A DNA stretch of 64,000 nt from Klebsiella electrica (GCF_006711645.1 NZ_CP041247.1:1922001-1986000), one strand, 5' to 3'; counted from the first letter of the stretch, positions 42,155 through 52,613 are shown. Numbers and translations are program-made. The notes: generated from the letters alone by a model not told the origin.

Positions 42155-43966
42155 ATGAATTCGACAATGTTACGGGTAACAAATCGCATTATCGAACGGT
42201 CGCGCGATACCCGCACTGCCTACCTCGCACGGATTAACCAGGCGAAGACCGATACCGTCCATCGCGCACAGCTGGCGTGCGGTAATCTCGCCCACGGCTT
42301 TGCTGCCTGTCAGTCGGACGATAAAGCCTCGCTGAAAAGCATGTTGCGTAACAATATTGCCATTATTACCTCTTACAACGACATGCTGTCCGCCCACCAG
42401 CCCTATGAGTATTACCCGGATATCATTCGCAAAGCGCTGCATTCGGTAAATGCGGTAGGCCAGGTCGCGGGGGGCGTTCCGGCGATGTGCGACGGTGTCA
42501 CTCAAGGGCAGGACGGGATGGAACTCTCGCTCCTGAGCCGCGAAGTGATTGCGATGTCGGCCGCTATCGGCCTGTCGCATAACATGTTCGACGGCGCGCT
42601 GTATCTGGGCGTATGTGACAAAATCGTCCCCGGCCTGACGATGGCCGCGCTCTCCTTCGGCCACCTGCCGTCAGTGTTCGTACCGTCTGGCCCGATGGCC
42701 AGCGGTCTGCCAAATAAAGAAAAAGTCCGTATCCGCCAGCTGTATGCCGAGGGGAAAGTCGATCGTATGGCGCTGCTGGAATCTGAAGCGGCGTCCTACC
42801 ACGCGCCGGGTACCTGCACATTTTACGGTACGGCAAACACCAACCAGATGGTGGTGGAGTTTATGGGCATGCAGCTCCCGGGCTCGTCGTTTGTGCATCC
42901 GGATGCCGAACTGCGCCAGGCGCTGACCGCCGCCGCCGCACGGCAGGTGACACGCATGACCGGTAACGGCAATGAATGGATGCCGTTAGGCAAAATGTTT
43001 GATGAGAAAGTGGTGGTCAACGGGATCGTTGCGCTGCTGGCAACCGGCGGGTCGACCAACCATACAATGCACCTGGTGGCGATGGCTCGCGCGGCGGGGA
43101 TTATCATTAACTGGGATGATTTCTCCGATCTCTCCGACGTTGTGCCGCTGCTGGCGCGCCTTTACCCGAACGGCCCGGCGGATATTAACCACTTCCAGGC
43201 CGCGGGCGGCGTACCGGTGCTGGTACGTGAGCTGCTCAAAGGCGGCCTGCTGCACGAAGATGTCAACACCGTGGCCGGTTTTGGTCTCTCCCGTTACACC
43301 ATGGAGCCGTGGCTGAATAACGGCGAGCTGGACTGGCGCGAAGGGGCGACGGCGCCTTTAGACGATCAGGTTATTGCCACTTTCGACAAGCCATTCTCTC
43401 GCCATGGCGGGACGAAAGTGCTCAGTGGCAACCTCGGGCGCGCGGTGATGAAAACCTCGGCCGTACCGGTTGAGAACCAGATCATTGAAGCGCCAGCGGT
43501 GGTGTTTGAAAGCCAGCACGACGTCTTGCCTGCTTTCGAAGCTGGCATGCTGGACAAGGATTGTGTGGTGGTTGTTCGCCATCAGGGGCCAAAAGCGAAC
43601 GGCATGCCAGAATTACATAAACTTATGCCGCCACTTGGTGTATTATTGGACCGCCGTTTCAAAATTGCGCTGGTGACCGATGGCCGACTCTCTGGTGCAT
43701 CAGGCAAGGTCCCGTCAGCAATCCACGTTACGCCTGAAGCGTACGATGGCGGGCTGCTGGCAAAAGTACGTGATGGCGACATCATCCGCGTTAACGGGCA
43801 GACGGGCGAACTGACGCTGCTGGTGGATGACGCTGAACTGGCGGCACGCCAGCCGCATGTTCCTGACCTCAGCGGTTCGCGCGTCGGGAGCGGCAGGGAA
43901 ATGTTTGCAGCGCTGCGTGAGAAACTCTCCGGAGCAGAACAGGGCGCAACCTGCATCACTTTTTAA
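42155..43966 (+). CDS. edd: 6-phosphogluconate dehydratase Edd
   Basis: The first committed enzyme of the Entner-Doudoroff pathway, turning 6-phosphogluconate into KDPG. The 603-residue IlvD/Edd-family dehydratase holds an Fe-S cluster. Visible family signatures are GGVPAMCDGVTQGQDGMELSLLSR near residue 110, LLATGGSTNHTMHL near residue 297 and TDGRLSGASGKVPSAIHV near residue 508. The start MNSTMLRV at 42155 follows CAGGAG. It is likely one operon with eda (39-bp gap), controlled by GntR. Confidence 0.97.
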   Translation: MNSTMLRVTNRIIERSRDTRTAYLARINQAKTDTVHRAQLACGNLAHGFAACQSDDKASLKSMLRNNIAIITSYNDMLSAHQPYEYYPDIIRKALHSVNAVGQVAGGVPAMCDGVTQGQDGMELSLLSREVIAMSAAIGLSHNMFDGALYLGVCDKIVPGLTMAALSFGHLPSVFVPSGPMASGLPNKEKVRIRQLYAEGKVDRMALLESEAASYHAPGTCTFYGTANTNQMVVEFMGMQLPGSSFVHPDAELRQALTAAAARQVTRMTGNGNEWMPLGKMFDEKVVVNGIVALLATGGSTNHTMHLVAMARAAGIIINWDDFSDLSDVVPLLARLYPNGPADINHFQAAGGVPVLVRELLKGGLLHEDVNTVAGFGLSRYTMEPWLNNGELDWREGATAPLDDQVIATFDKPFSRHGGTKVLSGNLGRAVMKTSAVPVENQIIEAPAVVFESQHDVLPAFEAGMLDKDCVVVVRHQGPKANGMPELHKLMPPLGVLLDRRFKIALVTDGRLSGASGKVPSAIHVTPEAYDGGLLAKVRDGDIIRVNGQTGELTLLVDDAELAARQPHVPDLSGSRVGSGREMFAALREKLSGAEQGATCITF

Positions 43967-44005
43967 GACGATACAATTTGTAGATCTGGCGAGAGAGAAA
44001 CTCTG

Positions 44006-44647
44006 ATGAAAAACTGGAAAACAACTGCAGAAGCAATCCTCACCAACGGCCCGGTTGTCCCGGTGATCGTGGTGAAAAAGCTGGAACACGCTGTGCCGAT
44101 GGCCAAAGCGCTGGTTGCCGGCGGCGTACGCGTACTGGAAGTCACGCTACGTACCGCATGCGCACTTGATGCGATCCGCGCGATTGCGAAAGAAGTGCCG
44201 GAGGCGATTGTCGGCGCAGGTACCGTCACAAACGTAGAGCAGCTGAAAGCGGTCACCGAGGCTGGCGCGCAGTTTGCTATCAGCCCGGGTCTGACCGAAT
44301 CCCTGCTGAAAGCGGCGACTGAAGAAGGGACCATCCCGCTGATCCCGGGGATCAGCACCGTCTCCGAACTGATGCTGGGCATGCAGTATGGCCTGAAAGA
44401 GTTCAAATTCTTCCCGGCAGAAGCTAACGGCGGCGTAAAAGCGCTGCAGGCGATTGGCGGTCCGTTCGCGCATATCCGTTTCTGCCCGACTGGCGGGATC
44501 TCTCCGGCGAACTACCGCGACTATCTGGCGCTGAACAGCGTGCTGTGCATCGGCGGTTCCTGGCTGGTTCCGGCGGATGCGCTGGAAGCCGGCGATTACG
44601 CGCGTATTACCAAAATTGCTCGCGAAGCGGTTGAAGGCGCGAAGTAA
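44006..44647 (+). CDS. eda: KDPG/KHG aldolase Eda
   Basis: Eda splits KDPG into pyruvate and glyceraldehyde-3-phosphate, ending both the Entner-Doudoroff route and KDG (pectin) catabolism. The 213-residue class I aldolase has the Schiff-base lysine K134 in [12 protein letters not shown] and the proton-handling E45 in LEVTLRT. It could link sugar acids handled by the KdgR-like genes at the start of the window to central metabolism. No KdgR box was found directly before it. Confidence 0.97.
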   Translation: MKNWKTTAEAILTNGPVVPVIVVKKLEHAVPMAKALVAGGVRVLEVTLRTACALDAIRAIAKEVPEAIVGAGTVTNVEQLKAVTEAGAQFAISPGLTESLLKAATEEGTIPLIPGISTVSELMLGMQYGLKEFKFFPAEANGGVKALQAIGGPFAHIRFCPTGGISPANYRDYLALNSVLCIGGSWLVPADALEAGDYARITKIAREAVEGAK

Positions 44648-44678
44648 TTTTCACGCCCTGAACAATCGCGAAGTCCAG

Positions 44679-44711
44679 ACCCGATCGCGTTGACGCGACC
44701 GGGTTTTTTTT
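44679..44711 (+). terminator. eda rho-independent terminator
   Basis: An imperfect stem (acccgatcgcg / cgcgaccgggt, one A-C mismatch) is followed by nine T residues. It touches the stop of the convergent purT. Confidence 0.85.
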
Positions 44712-45888
44712 ATCCCTGAACCAGCACGGCCGACGCGGCGGCTTTCGCGCGCGCCACCGCCTCATCGACGCTATCGGCGACGGCCAGCGTGACGCCCAGC
44801 CGACGAGAACCGTCAATCTCCGGTTTACCGAACAGACGCAGCTGGAGTCCCGCGCCTACCGCGCCCTGAAGATTGCTAAAGGTGACGTTCTGGCTGGTGA
44901 GCTGCGGCAGAATGACCGCGGAGGCCGCCGGGCCATACTGGCGGATCGCGCCAACCGGCAGGCCGAGGAAAGCACGAACGTGCAGGGCAAATTCCGAGAG
45001 GTCCTGGGAAATCAGCGTTACCATCCCGGTGTCGTGCGGGCGAGGGGAGACTTCACTGAAGATAACCTCATCGCCGCAGACGAACAGCTCCACGCCAAAC
45101 AGACCGTAGCCGCCGAGCGCCAGTACGACTTTGCTGGCAATCTCCTGCGCGCGGACCAGCGCCTGCTCGCTCATCTGCTGCGGCTGCCAGGATTCGCGGT
45201 AATCGCCATCCTCCTGGCGATGGCCGACCGGCGCACAGAAATGGACGCCATCGATCGCGCTGACGGTAAGCAGGGTAATTTCAAAATCGAAATTGACCAC
45301 TCCCTCGACGATAACCCGACCGGCGCCAGCGCGACCGCCTTGTTGCGCGTAGCGCCAGGCCTCTGCCAACTGATCAGAGTGACGAATAAAGCTCTGGCCT
45401 TTACCCGAAGAGCTCATGACCGGCTTCACGATACAGGGCAGGCCAATCTCCGCGACGGCTTCGCGAAAGGTCTCTTCGCTGTCGGCAAAGCGGTATGCCG
45501 AGGTGGGAAGCTGCAGCTCCTCTGCGGCCAGACGGCGAATACCTTCGCGATTCATGGTCAGTTTCGCCGCACGAGCGGTGGGGACGACTTTCTGCCCGGC
45601 CTGCTCCAGCTCCACCAGCATATCCGTGGCGATGGCTTCAATTTCCGGCACGATAAAATCGGGCTTTTCTTGCGCAATCAGCGCGCGCAGCGTTTCACCG
45701 TGCAACATGTTGATGACGTGCGAACGGTGCGCCACCTGCATGGCCGGCGCGTCGGGATAGCGGTCGACCGCGATAGTCTCAATACCCAGCCGTTGGCACT
45801 CAATAGCGACTTCTTTACCCAGTTCGCCGGAACCTAACAACATCACTCGCGTCGCTGCCGGACGCAGCGCTGTGCCTAATAACGTCAT
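44710..45888 (-). CDS. purT: Formate-dependent GAR transformylase PurT
   Basis: PurT uses formate and ATP to make formyl-glycinamide ribonucleotide in purine synthesis, a folate-free alternative to PurN. The 392-residue ATP-grasp enzyme shows [17 protein letters not shown] near residue 19, [12 protein letters not shown] near residue 156 and [16 protein letters not shown] near residue 278. The start [11 protein letters not shown] (45888) is the family start; a long in-frame extension has no support. A PurR box lies about 50 bp upstream. Confidence 0.97.
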   Translation of the reverse strand: MTLLGTALRPAATRVMLLGSGELGKEVAIECQRLGIETIAVDRYPDAPAMQVAHRSHVINMLHGETLRALIAQEKPDFIVPEIEAIATDMLVELEQAGQKVVPTARAAKLTMNREGIRRLAAEELQLPTSAYRFADSEETFREAVAEIGLPCIVKPVMSSSGKGQSFIRHSDQLAEAWRYAQQGGRAGAGRVIVEGVVNFDFEITLLTVSAIDGVHFCAPVGHRQEDGDYRESWQPQQMSEQALVRAQEIASKVVLALGGYGLFGVELFVCGDEVIFSEVSPRPHDTGMVTLISQDLSEFALHVRAFLGLPVGAIRQYGPAASAVILPQLTSQNVTFSNLQGAVGAGLQLRLFGKPEIDGSRRLGVTLAVADSVDEAVARAKAAASAVLVQG

Positions 45889-45928
45889 GACTCTTTTCCA
45901 CAGTAAAAAAACATGCGTCGCATTATAA

Positions 45929-45944
45929 ACGAAAACGTTTGCGT
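45929..45944 (-). promoter_or_regulatory. PurR operator of purT
   Basis: ACGAAAACGTTTGCGT differs at one base from the palindromic PurR consensus ACGCAAACGTTTGCGT and sits in the purT promoter region. Repression by hypoxanthine- or guanine-bound PurR is expected. Confidence 0.88.
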
Positions 45945-45988
45945 CTGTCTTTACGGCTGTTGGTTGAGTCGCCGGTGAAAATTTGCTA

Positions 45989-46008
45989 TACTGTATAAAA
46001 ATACAGTA
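45989..46008 (+). promoter_or_regulatory. LexA (SOS) box of yebG
   Basis: TACTGTATAAAAATACAGTA is an almost perfect LexA consensus, 15 bases before the yebG start. It overlaps the likely promoter, so yebG should be tightly SOS-controlled. Confidence 0.93.
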
Positions 46009-46022
46009 TAAGAGACTGCACA

Positions 46023-46382
46023 ATGGCGGTTGAAATTAAATATGTGGTGATCCGCGAAGGTGAGGAAAAAATGTCGTTTACCAGCAAAAAAGAGGCCGAT
46101 GCTTACGACAAAATGCTCGATCTTGCCGAGGTCCTCAACGACTGGCTGGTAGCGTGCCCGCTGACGCTGGACGAAACCCAGCGCGATGAAATGGCAATGT
46201 GGCTGGCGGAACGCAAAGAGACATTGAACCACATCCTGAAATCGGGAAAGCTCCCGGAAGCGGAAGATGCTACGGGCGGGCAGGTTTCCCAGGATGAGAG
46301 CGCCGCGGCTGAAGCCTCAGAGGCCGCAGCGGAGGGGGCGAGCGAACAACCCGCGGCATCGCGCAAGGTGAAGGCCGCCTGA
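46023..46382 (+). CDS. yebG: SOS-induced protein YebG
   Basis: A 119-residue DNA-damage-inducible protein of unknown mechanism. The first 80 residues ([20 protein letters not shown]...) match E. coli YebG, while the tail (about residues 80-119) is longer than the 96-residue E. coli form and is rich in Ala, Glu, Ser and Gln, so probably disordered. It lies behind a strong LexA box and is divergent from purT. Confidence 0.94.
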   Translation: MAVEIKYVVIREGEEKMSFTSKKEADAYDKMLDLAEVLNDWLVACPLTLDETQRDEMAMWLAERKETLNHILKSGKLPEAEDATGGQVSQDESAAAEASEAAAEGASEQPAASRKVKAA

Positions 46383-46479
46383 GTGCGGCCGAATTTGCGC
46401 ATCTTTAGTTGCTCATAACATTTCCTGACATCTCGTCGTTTAGGCTGATGACATCGCGTAATAAGCAACGAGGGAAATC

Positions 46480-47166
46480 ATGGCTAACTGGCTTAATCAA
46501 CTCCAGTCCCTGCTGGGCCAGCAGGGACCGTCTTCCTCATCAGGCGAGCGGCCGGATGGTAAAAGCTTCCTTCTGCCCGGTGCGCTGGGCGGGCTGGCGG
46601 GGCTGCTGGTGGCGAGTAAGTCATCGCGCAAGCTGCTGGCCAAATATGGCACCAGCGCACTGTTGGTTGGCGGCGGCGCGGTGGCGGGGAGCGTGCTGTG
46701 GAACAAGTATCAGCAGAAAATGCGGGAGAATTCCCCTGCGCAATCTGCCGCTTCCGCAGCACAGCCTGGCGGGTCGTCAACCTCGCCAGCCTCCGGGCTT
46801 GATGCGCGCAGTGAACGACTCATTCTGGCGCTGGTGTTCGCCGCTAAAAGCGACGGGCACATCGATGACAGCGAACGGGCAAACATCGAAGAGCAGCTGC
46901 GCGCCGCCGATATTGCCGTGCAGGGGCGTGTATTGATCGATCGTGCCCTGGCGCAGCCGCTTGACCCGCAGCGCCTGGCGCAGGGCCTCAACAGCGAGCA
47001 AGAGGCGCTGGAAATCTATTACATCAGCTGCGCGGCGATCGATATCGACCATTTTATGGAGCGCAGCTATCTCAATGCCCTCGGTGAGGCTTTAGGGCTG
47101 CCGCAGGCAGTGCGTGCCGACATCGAACGGGATATTCAGGCGCAAAAACAGGCGCTTTCTCCCTAA
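46480..47166 (+). CDS. yebE: YebE, DUF533/TerB-like protein
   Basis: A 228-residue predicted inner-membrane-associated protein. A glycine-rich hydrophobic stretch (about residues 32-72) is followed by a low-complexity Ser/Ala/Pro linker and a TerB-like helical domain ([19 protein letters not shown] near residue 114). Its function is unknown; in E. coli it belongs to the envelope-stress (Cpx) set. AGGGAAA precedes the ATG. E. coli has yebF between yebE and yebG; no yebF is present here. Confidence 0.92.
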   Translation: MANWLNQLQSLLGQQGPSSSSGERPDGKSFLLPGALGGLAGLLVASKSSRKLLAKYGTSALLVGGGAVAGSVLWNKYQQKMRENSPAQSAASAAQPGGSSTSPASGLDARSERLILALVFAAKSDGHIDDSERANIEEQLRAADIAVQGRVLIDRALAQPLDPQRLAQGLNSEQEALEIYYISCAAIDIDHFMERSYLNALGEALGLPQAVRADIERDIQAQKQALSP

Positions 47167-47283
47167 ATCAGCAGGTTTTGCTTGCAACGCGGGCCACTTT
47201 TGCCACCCTTATACACACGCCATCCTTCAAGCCGCTTCTTGAATGATTTTGTGTATGAAATACCGGATGCAGAAGACCAAAAG

Positions 47284-49344
47284 ATGCCACCAAAAGCAAA
47301 ACGAATCCCTCATGCCATGACTCTTCATGGCGATACCCGTATCGATAATTACTTCTGGCTGCGCGACGACGAACGTTCGCGGCCGGAAGTGCTGGATTAT
47401 CTTCGCGAGGAAAATGAGTACGGACAGCAGGTCATGTCCACTCAGCGTAGCCTGCAGGAGCGGGTACTAAAAGAGATTATTGACCGTATCCCGCCGCGCG
47501 AAGTCTCCGCGCCCTACAGCAAAAATGGCTACCGCTATCGTCAGGTGTATGAGCCGGGCTGTGAATACGCTATCTATCAGCGCCAGTCGGTGCTGAAAGA
47601 GGAGTGGGATGAATGGGAGGTGCTGCTCGATAGCAATCAGCGCGCGGCGCAGAGCGAATTCTATACTCTCGGCGGGCTGGGCATTTCGCCGGATAACATG
47701 ATCATGGCGCTGGCGGAGGATTATCTCTCCCGAAGGCAATATAGCCTGCGCTTGTGCAATCTGCAAAATGGCGAATGGTACCCTGAAGTGCTGGAAAACG
47801 TTTCGCCGGAATTTGCCTGGAGCAATGATTCGCAGACGCTGTGGTATGTCCGCAAGCACCCGACTACGCTGCTGCCTTATCAGGTCTGGCGGCATACCGT
47901 GGGCGCGTCGCCGCTTTCCGACGTGCTGGTCTACGAGGAGACGGATGAAACCTTCTACGTCAGCCTCCATACCACCACCTCCCGGCAATTCGCCGTGATC
48001 TATCTTGCCAGCGCGACCACCAGCGAAGTACGGCTGCTGAATACCGAAATGCCGGATGCGGAACCGGTATGTTTCCTGCCGCGGCGTAAAGATCACGAGT
48101 ACAGTCTCGATCATTACCAGCATGCTTTTTATCTTCGCTCCAACCGCGAGGGGAAAAACTTTGGTCTCTATCGTACCCATGAACGCGACGAACAGCAGTG
48201 GGAGACGCTGATTGCCCCGCGCCAGGAGGTGATGCTCGAGGGATTCACCCTGTTTACCGACTGGTTGGTGGTCGAGGAGCGCCAGCGCGGGTTAACCAGC
48301 CTGCGTCAGATCAACCGCAAGACCCGGGAAGGGGTTGGGATCGCCTTTGATGACCCGGCCTACGTGACCTGGCTTGCCTATAATCCGGAGCCGGAAACTT
48401 CCCGCTTGCGCTACGGATACTCATCCATGACCACGCCGGATACGCTGTTTGAGCTGGATATGGATACCGGTGAGCGGCGGGTACTGAAACAGCAGGAAGT
48501 GAAAGGGTTTGAGGCCAGTCATTACCGCAGCGAGCACCTGTGGATTCAGGCCCGGGATGGCGTGGAGGTTCCTGTTTCGCTGGTTTATCGGCTTGAGCAT
48601 TTCCGCAAGGGCGTCAGTCCGTTGCTGGTCTATGCCTACGGGTCGTATGGCGCCAGTGAAGATGCTGATTTCAGCGCCAGCCGCTTGAGCCTGCTCGATC
48701 GTGGTTTCGTGTTTGCGATCGCCCACGTTCGCGGCGGCGGTGAATTAGGGCAGCAGTGGTACGAAGACGGCAAGTTCCTGTGTAAGAAAAATACCTTTAA
48801 CGATTATCTCGATGTCTGCGATGCGCTGCTGGCGCAGGGGTATGGCAATCCTCGCCTGTGCTACGGTATGGGCGGCAGCGCGGGCGGGATGTTAATGGGC
48901 GTCGCCATTAATGAGCGGCCGGAGCTGTTTCACGGGGTGGTCGCTCAGGTTCCGTTTGTCGATGTCCTGACCACCATGCTCGACGAGTCTATTCCGCTGA
49001 CGACCGGGGAATTTGAGGAGTGGGGAAATCCGCAGGACGAAGAGTACTATCGCTATATGAAGAGCTACAGTCCTTACGATGGCGTCACGGCGCAGGCCTG
49101 TCCCCACCTGCTGGTTACCACCGGTCTGCACGATTCCCAGGTGCAATACTGGGAACCGGCAAAATGGGTGGCGAAGCTGCGCGAGCTGAAAACGGACGAT
49201 AACATGCTACTGCTGTGCACCGATATGGATTCAGGGCACGGCGGGAAGTCGGGGCGTTTTAAAAGCTATGAAGGGGTGGCGCTGGAGTTTGCCTTTTTGA
49301 TTGGCCTGGCGCAGGGGACGTTACCCGGCCAGGCGGACGTTTAG
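47284..49344 (+). CDS. ptrB: Oligopeptidase B
   Basis: A 686-residue cytoplasmic serine peptidase of family S9A that cuts short peptides after Arg and Lys. An N-terminal beta-propeller is followed by an alpha/beta-hydrolase domain. The nucleophile is in [13 protein letters not shown] near residue 530 (GGSAGG), the acid in [12 protein letters not shown] near residue 616 and the histidine in [10 protein letters not shown] near residue 650. I use the ATG at 47284 ([16 protein letters not shown]), matching the E. coli protein; an in-frame extension to 47182 has no family match. Confidence 0.96.
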   Translation: MPPKAKRIPHAMTLHGDTRIDNYFWLRDDERSRPEVLDYLREENEYGQQVMSTQRSLQERVLKEIIDRIPPREVSAPYSKNGYRYRQVYEPGCEYAIYQRQSVLKEEWDEWEVLLDSNQRAAQSEFYTLGGLGISPDNMIMALAEDYLSRRQYSLRLCNLQNGEWYPEVLENVSPEFAWSNDSQTLWYVRKHPTTLLPYQVWRHTVGASPLSDVLVYEETDETFYVSLHTTTSRQFAVIYLASATTSEVRLLNTEMPDAEPVCFLPRRKDHEYSLDHYQHAFYLRSNREGKNFGLYRTHERDEQQWETLIAPRQEVMLEGFTLFTDWLVVEERQRGLTSLRQINRKTREGVGIAFDDPAYVTWLAYNPEPETSRLRYGYSSMTTPDTLFELDMDTGERRVLKQQEVKGFEASHYRSEHLWIQARDGVEVPVSLVYRLEHFRKGVSPLLVYAYGSYGASEDADFSASRLSLLDRGFVFAIAHVRGGGELGQQWYEDGKFLCKKNTFNDYLDVCDALLAQGYGNPRLCYGMGGSAGGMLMGVAINERPELFHGVVAQVPFVDVLTTMLDESIPLTTGEFEEWGNPQDEEYYRYMKSYSPYDGVTAQACPHLLVTTGLHDSQVQYWEPAKWVAKLRELKTDDNMLLLCTDMDSGHGGKSGRFKSYEGVALEFAFLIGLAQGTLPGQADV

Positions 49345-49349
49345 CATCG

Positions 49350-50009
49350 CTACTCCCCGAGATAGTGCTTGAGGGTCAAGCGCAGCTCGGGGCTCATCCG
49401 ATCCAGGTTATTGAACAGCCAGCGTAAATAACCTGGGTCGTTTTCTGCGATTTCGGCCACCGCCTTGCCGCGATATTTACCGAAGGTAAAGGTGGTTAAC
49501 AGCGACGGGCGACCGGTAATGGTCGCCATCTCCTCAGGTTGCCAGCCGGAAACGTTGATAATATCGAGAAGCAGTGCGGCGGTGATATAGCAGTCGTACA
49601 GCGCGCGGTGTTGATGCAGCCCCGCAGGCGTTGCGACACTCAGCTTACGCGATTTATACAGCCCCATATTGCTGTATTTAATCCCAGGCCACAGGCGACG
49701 GGCCAGTTTCATGGTGCAGATCCACTCTCCGTGCATTTCCGGTAACACCCGGCGGTCGAAGCTGGCGTTGTGGGCGACATACCACTGACTGCCGATGTAA
49801 TGCGGCAGGACCTCTTCAATCCACGGCTTATCGGCGACCATCTCTTCGGTGATCCGGTGAATCGCCATAGCCTGGGGGCTGATAGGCCGGTCGGGACGAA
49901 CCAGATGGCTCATGGGGTTGGTTATCTGACCATCGACAATATCAACAGAGGCGATTTCAACAATGCCTCCCTGCAGTCCGCAGGTTTCCGTATCGATTAC
50001 GCGTAGCAT
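49350..50009 (-). CDS. exoX: Exodeoxyribonuclease X
   Basis: A 219-residue 3'-5' exonuclease of the DnaQ (DEDDh) superfamily, used in mismatch repair and recombination. ExoI contains D-E of IDTETCGLQGG near residue 5, and HNASFDRRVLPEM near residue 79 is the second motif. It converges on ptrB with only five bases between the stops. Confidence 0.95.
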   Translation of the reverse strand: MLRVIDTETCGLQGGIVEIASVDIVDGQITNPMSHLVRPDRPISPQAMAIHRITEEMVADKPWIEEVLPHYIGSQWYVAHNASFDRRVLPEMHGEWICTMKLARRLWPGIKYSNMGLYKSRKLSVATPAGLHQHRALYDCYITAALLLDIINVSGWQPEEMATITGRPSLLTTFTFGKYRGKAVAEIAENDPGYLRWLFNNLDRMSPELRLTLKHYLGE

Positions 50010-50087
50010 GGCTCACTCCGGCCCAAAGAAACCAGCGTAATGGAATGCGCAGCGCTTGCCAACCGGGACGTCCATAGGGGACGGGAA

Positions 50088-50318
50088 TTATTTCGCTTTG
50101 GGTTCATAGGGCAGGCGCGACAGCGAAACAGACGCCAGGCGATGGGCGATCAGGCGTTCACGGAACCAGTCGCGCAGGTGTGACGGTTGCTCCCGCTCCA
50201 CTAAATCGGCGACCACGGGCATATTGTAACGCTCTTTAAAGGCGACACCGGCTGCGGCAAGGTCGACGTTCACTTTGTCCATCTCGTCCTGCGAAATTTT
50301 GGCCAGATTTTTTTCCAT
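50088..50318 (-). CDS. holE: DNA polymerase III theta subunit
   Basis: A 76-residue protein that binds and stabilises the epsilon proofreading subunit in the Pol III core. It matches E. coli HolE in length and opening ([24 protein letters not shown]). The ATG follows AAGGAGAAACC. It is next to exoX, which encodes an epsilon-like exonuclease, as in E. coli. Confidence 0.96.
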   Translation of the reverse strand: MEKNLAKISQDEMDKVNVDLAAAGVAFKERYNMPVVADLVEREQPSHLRDWFRERLIAHRLASVSLSRLPYEPKAK

Positions 50319-50444
50319 ATGGTTTCTCCTTCATGATGCCGAAAACCGATCGGGCGCGACGTCGGACCGGGACGCATCGCTCGACTACGCCATTATACAG
50401 GGTTATTCTCTGTGCTACATACATAACGAAAAGGAATGACGATT

Positions 50445-50819
50445 ATGCGTACCATCGCCGGGCGTGCGCTGCGCGCCTCCGTTTTTGTCGCCGGTTTCCT
50501 GGTCAGCGCTGCGGCCTTTGCCCATGCGCATCTTCAACAGCAAACGCCGGCCGCGGATTCTACTGTCACCGCTTCTCCCGCATCGCTGACCCTGAGCTTT
50601 TCTGAAGGTATTGAAACCGCCTTTAGCGCAGTGACCCTGACCGGTCCGCAGCAGAACGCTATTGCTACCGGCAAGCTGGCGCGCAGCGACAGCAATAAAG
50701 CGCAACTGATTGTTCCGCTGACGCAGTCGCTGTCTGCGGGGGAGTATACCGTTGACTGGCACGTGGTCTCTGTTGATGGCCATAAAACCAAAGGGCAATA
50801 CCACTTTACCGTGAAATAA
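50445..50819 (+). CDS. yobA: CopC-like periplasmic copper protein YobA
   Basis: A 124-residue CopC-domain protein with a signal peptide cleaved near AAAFA and a mature N-terminus HAHLQQQTPAADS, whose first histidines form the CopC copper site with the DGHKTKGQYHF histidine near the end. The ATG at 50445 is nine bases from AAGGA; another ATG at 50436 abuts that site and is less likely. It is the first gene of yobA-yebZ-yebY, thought to help copper uptake or periplasmic copper handling. Confidence 0.93.
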   Translation: MRTIAGRALRASVFVAGFLVSAAAFAHAHLQQQTPAADSTVTASPASLTLSFSEGIETAFSAVTLTGPQQNAIATGKLARSDSNKAQLIVPLTQSLSAGEYTVDWHVVSVDGHKTKGQYHFTVK

Positions 50820-50822
50820 CCC

Positions 50823-51692
50823 ATGCTCACGGGAATCTATATCGCTCTGCGCTTCGTCCACTTTCTCTCGCTGATGGTGGCGTTTGGCTGCGTGCTGTAC
50901 GGCGCGTGGTGGGCGCCGCCGGCCTTGCGGCGATTGCTGATGCAGCGCTTCTTCCCGCTACTGCGGCATCTTTTGCTGCTCAGCGCACTCTCTGCGCTGC
51001 TGATGCTGATGGCGCAAGGCGGCCTGATGGGGAACGGTTGGCCGGACCTCTGGCAACCGGCTATCTGGCAAGCCGTCGCGGGCACCCGCTTTGGCAGCGT
51101 CTGGATCTGGCAGATCCTGCTGGCGTGGGTTGCGCTGGCGATCGCGTGGCTCAAACCGCGTCGTCCGGCGCGTTTACTGCTGGTACTGCTGTGCGCGCAG
51201 ATCTTGCTGATGGCGGGCGTGGGCCATGCGGTCATGAGCGAGGGCGTGCGCGGCGCGGCGCAGCGGACTAACCACGCTGTGCATCTGTTCTGCGTCGCCG
51301 GCTGGTTTGGCGGGCTGCTGCCGTTCATCTACTGCCTGCGCCTGGCGCACGGGCGCTGGCGGCAAGCCGCTATCGGCACCATGATGCGCTTTTCTCGCTA
51401 CGGGCATCTGGCGGTCGCCGGCGCGATTGCCAGCGGCGTGGTGAATGCGTTGCTTATCCAGGGGGGATTATTCCGTGATTCGCCGTGGGGAGAGATGTTA
51501 TTGATCAAATGTGCCCTGGTCGCAGCGATGGTAGCAATTGCGCTGGTGAACAGGTATGTTCTGGTGCCACGTATGTCGGTGAACGGAACGCGAGCGGAGT
51601 CGCTCATTTTGCGCACCACGCAGGTTGAAATGGCGCTTGGAGCATTGGCGCTGCTGGCCGTCAGCCTGTTTGCAACCTGGGAACCTTACTGA
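50823..51692 (+). CDS. yebZ: CopD-like copper transport membrane protein YebZ
   Basis: A 289-residue inner-membrane protein with about eight hydrophobic segments and conserved histidines (LRFVHFLSLMVAFG near residue 8, NHAVHLFCVAGWFGGLLPF near residue 150). It is the CopD partner of the CopC-type YobA, three bases upstream. Copper import across the inner membrane is the family expectation. Confidence 0.93.
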   Translation: MLTGIYIALRFVHFLSLMVAFGCVLYGAWWAPPALRRLLMQRFFPLLRHLLLLSALSALLMLMAQGGLMGNGWPDLWQPAIWQAVAGTRFGSVWIWQILLAWVALAIAWLKPRRPARLLLVLLCAQILLMAGVGHAVMSEGVRGAAQRTNHAVHLFCVAGWFGGLLPFIYCLRLAHGRWRQAAIGTMMRFSRYGHLAVAGAIASGVVNALLIQGGLFRDSPWGEMLLIKCALVAAMVAIALVNRYVLVPRMSVNGTRAESLILRTTQVEMALGALALLAVSLFATWEPY

Positions 51693-51708
51693 ATTAACTG
51701 GCTAAATC

Positions 51709-52047
51709 ATGAAAAAAACTCTTTTAACTATGTTGTTACTGGCAAGCTCCGGCGTCGCGCTGGCGGCACCGCAGATTATCACCGTTAGCCGCTTCGAAGT
51801 GGGAAAGGATAATTGGGCGTTCAATCGCGAGGAGGTGATGTTGACCTGCCGCCCGGGGAATGCGCTGTATGCCATTAACCCCAGCACGCTGGTGCAGTAT
51901 CCGTTGAATGACGTTGCTGAGCAGCAGGTGAAAGCGGGTAAAACCAGCGCGCAGCCGATCTCTGTGATCCAGGTTGACGATCCGCAACATCCGGGACAAA
52001 AAATGAGCCTGGCGCCATTTATTGAGCGCGCGCAGAAGCTTTGCTGA
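51709..52047 (+). CDS. yebY: YebY, DUF2511 periplasmic protein
   Basis: A 112-residue protein with a clear signal peptide ([19 protein letters not shown]) and two cysteines in the mature chain (LTCRPG and AQKLC at the very end) that may form a disulfide or bind metal. It is the third gene of the yobA-yebZ-yebY unit, ended by a strong terminator. Confidence 0.93.
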   Translation: MKKTLLTMLLLASSGVALAAPQIITVSRFEVGKDNWAFNREEVMLTCRPGNALYAINPSTLVQYPLNDVAEQQVKAGKTSAQPISVIQVDDPQHPGQKMSLAPFIERAQKLC

Positions 52048-52076
52048 TCCCCGCGCGTATCTTACTGTATTAGCAT

Positions 52077-52119
52077 ATAAAAAACCGCCGGCATTCCTCT
52101 CAGGAAGCGGCGGTTTTTT
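52077..52119. terminator. bidirectional terminator of yebY and SraC
   Basis: The stem aaaaaccgccg / cggcggttttt with a 17-nt loop has an A-run on one side and a T-run on the other. On + it ends yebY. On - it is correctly placed to end the SraC antisense RNA. Confidence 0.85.
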
Positions 52120-52204
52120 GTTGGCACTGACCATTTTGCCAGGAATTATTCGACCACTTTTGTTGCGGACTGGAAAACCTGACGCGGTAAACTATTCTTA
52201 TAAG

Positions 52205-52307
52205 GCAAGGCGACTTAGCCTGCATTAATGCCAACTTTTAGCGCACGGCTCTCTCCCAAGAGCCATTTCCCTGGACCGAATACAGGAATCGTGTTCGGTC
52301 TCTTTTT
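52205..52307 (+). ncRNA. sdsR: SdsR (RyeB) sRNA
   Basis: About 103 nt that I recognise as SdsR: it opens gcaaggcgacttagcc, has the gcgcacggctctctccc middle part, and ends in a terminator stem gaccgaatac / gtgttcggtc with a T-run. The -10-like ctattcttat at 52192-52201 fits its sigma-S promoter. SdsR is an abundant stationary-phase sRNA acting on targets such as mutS, ompD and pphA. pphA lies 1.7 kb downstream here. Confidence 0.93.
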
Positions 52308-52613
52308 ATCTGAAACTTATCAAATCGTTACGCAATAAGACCGCAAATCATCCCGCATTTCGCGTTACGGTCTTTTCCCCTTATACCACAACAAAAAACG
52401 CCTTCACATTCTCTTTACAGAAAATCTGAGCCGGATTACGGGTCAGCCTCTGGCGATGACGCACCGCGCTTTTGGAGAGCAGGCCGTCATCTGAGCGGGA
52501 TATTCAGGCGCCGAATATACGCCGGGATATGATTTTATGGCGAACTATTTGGCTGCTTATTGATAGCAAATAAAAGGGCGGGGTGAAGAAGGTGGCGTGA
52601 TCAAAACAAGGCA

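Larger units (their letters stand above)
52077..52325 (-). ncRNA. sraC: SraC (RyeA) antisense RNA
   Basis: In E. coli SraC (about 249 nt) is transcribed opposite SdsR and the two RNAs pair along the whole of SdsR. With the terminator ending near 52077, a 249-nt RNA would begin near 52325 and cover SdsR fully. The 5' end is an estimate and I see no strong promoter. Confidence 0.6.

Noticed and set aside
52381..52503. Open frame on - with protein-like sequence (GLLSKSAVRHRQRL...FFVVV)
   Set aside because: No ATG and only a poor internal GTG, no ribosome site, no recognised family. It might be a gene remnant but cannot be supported.
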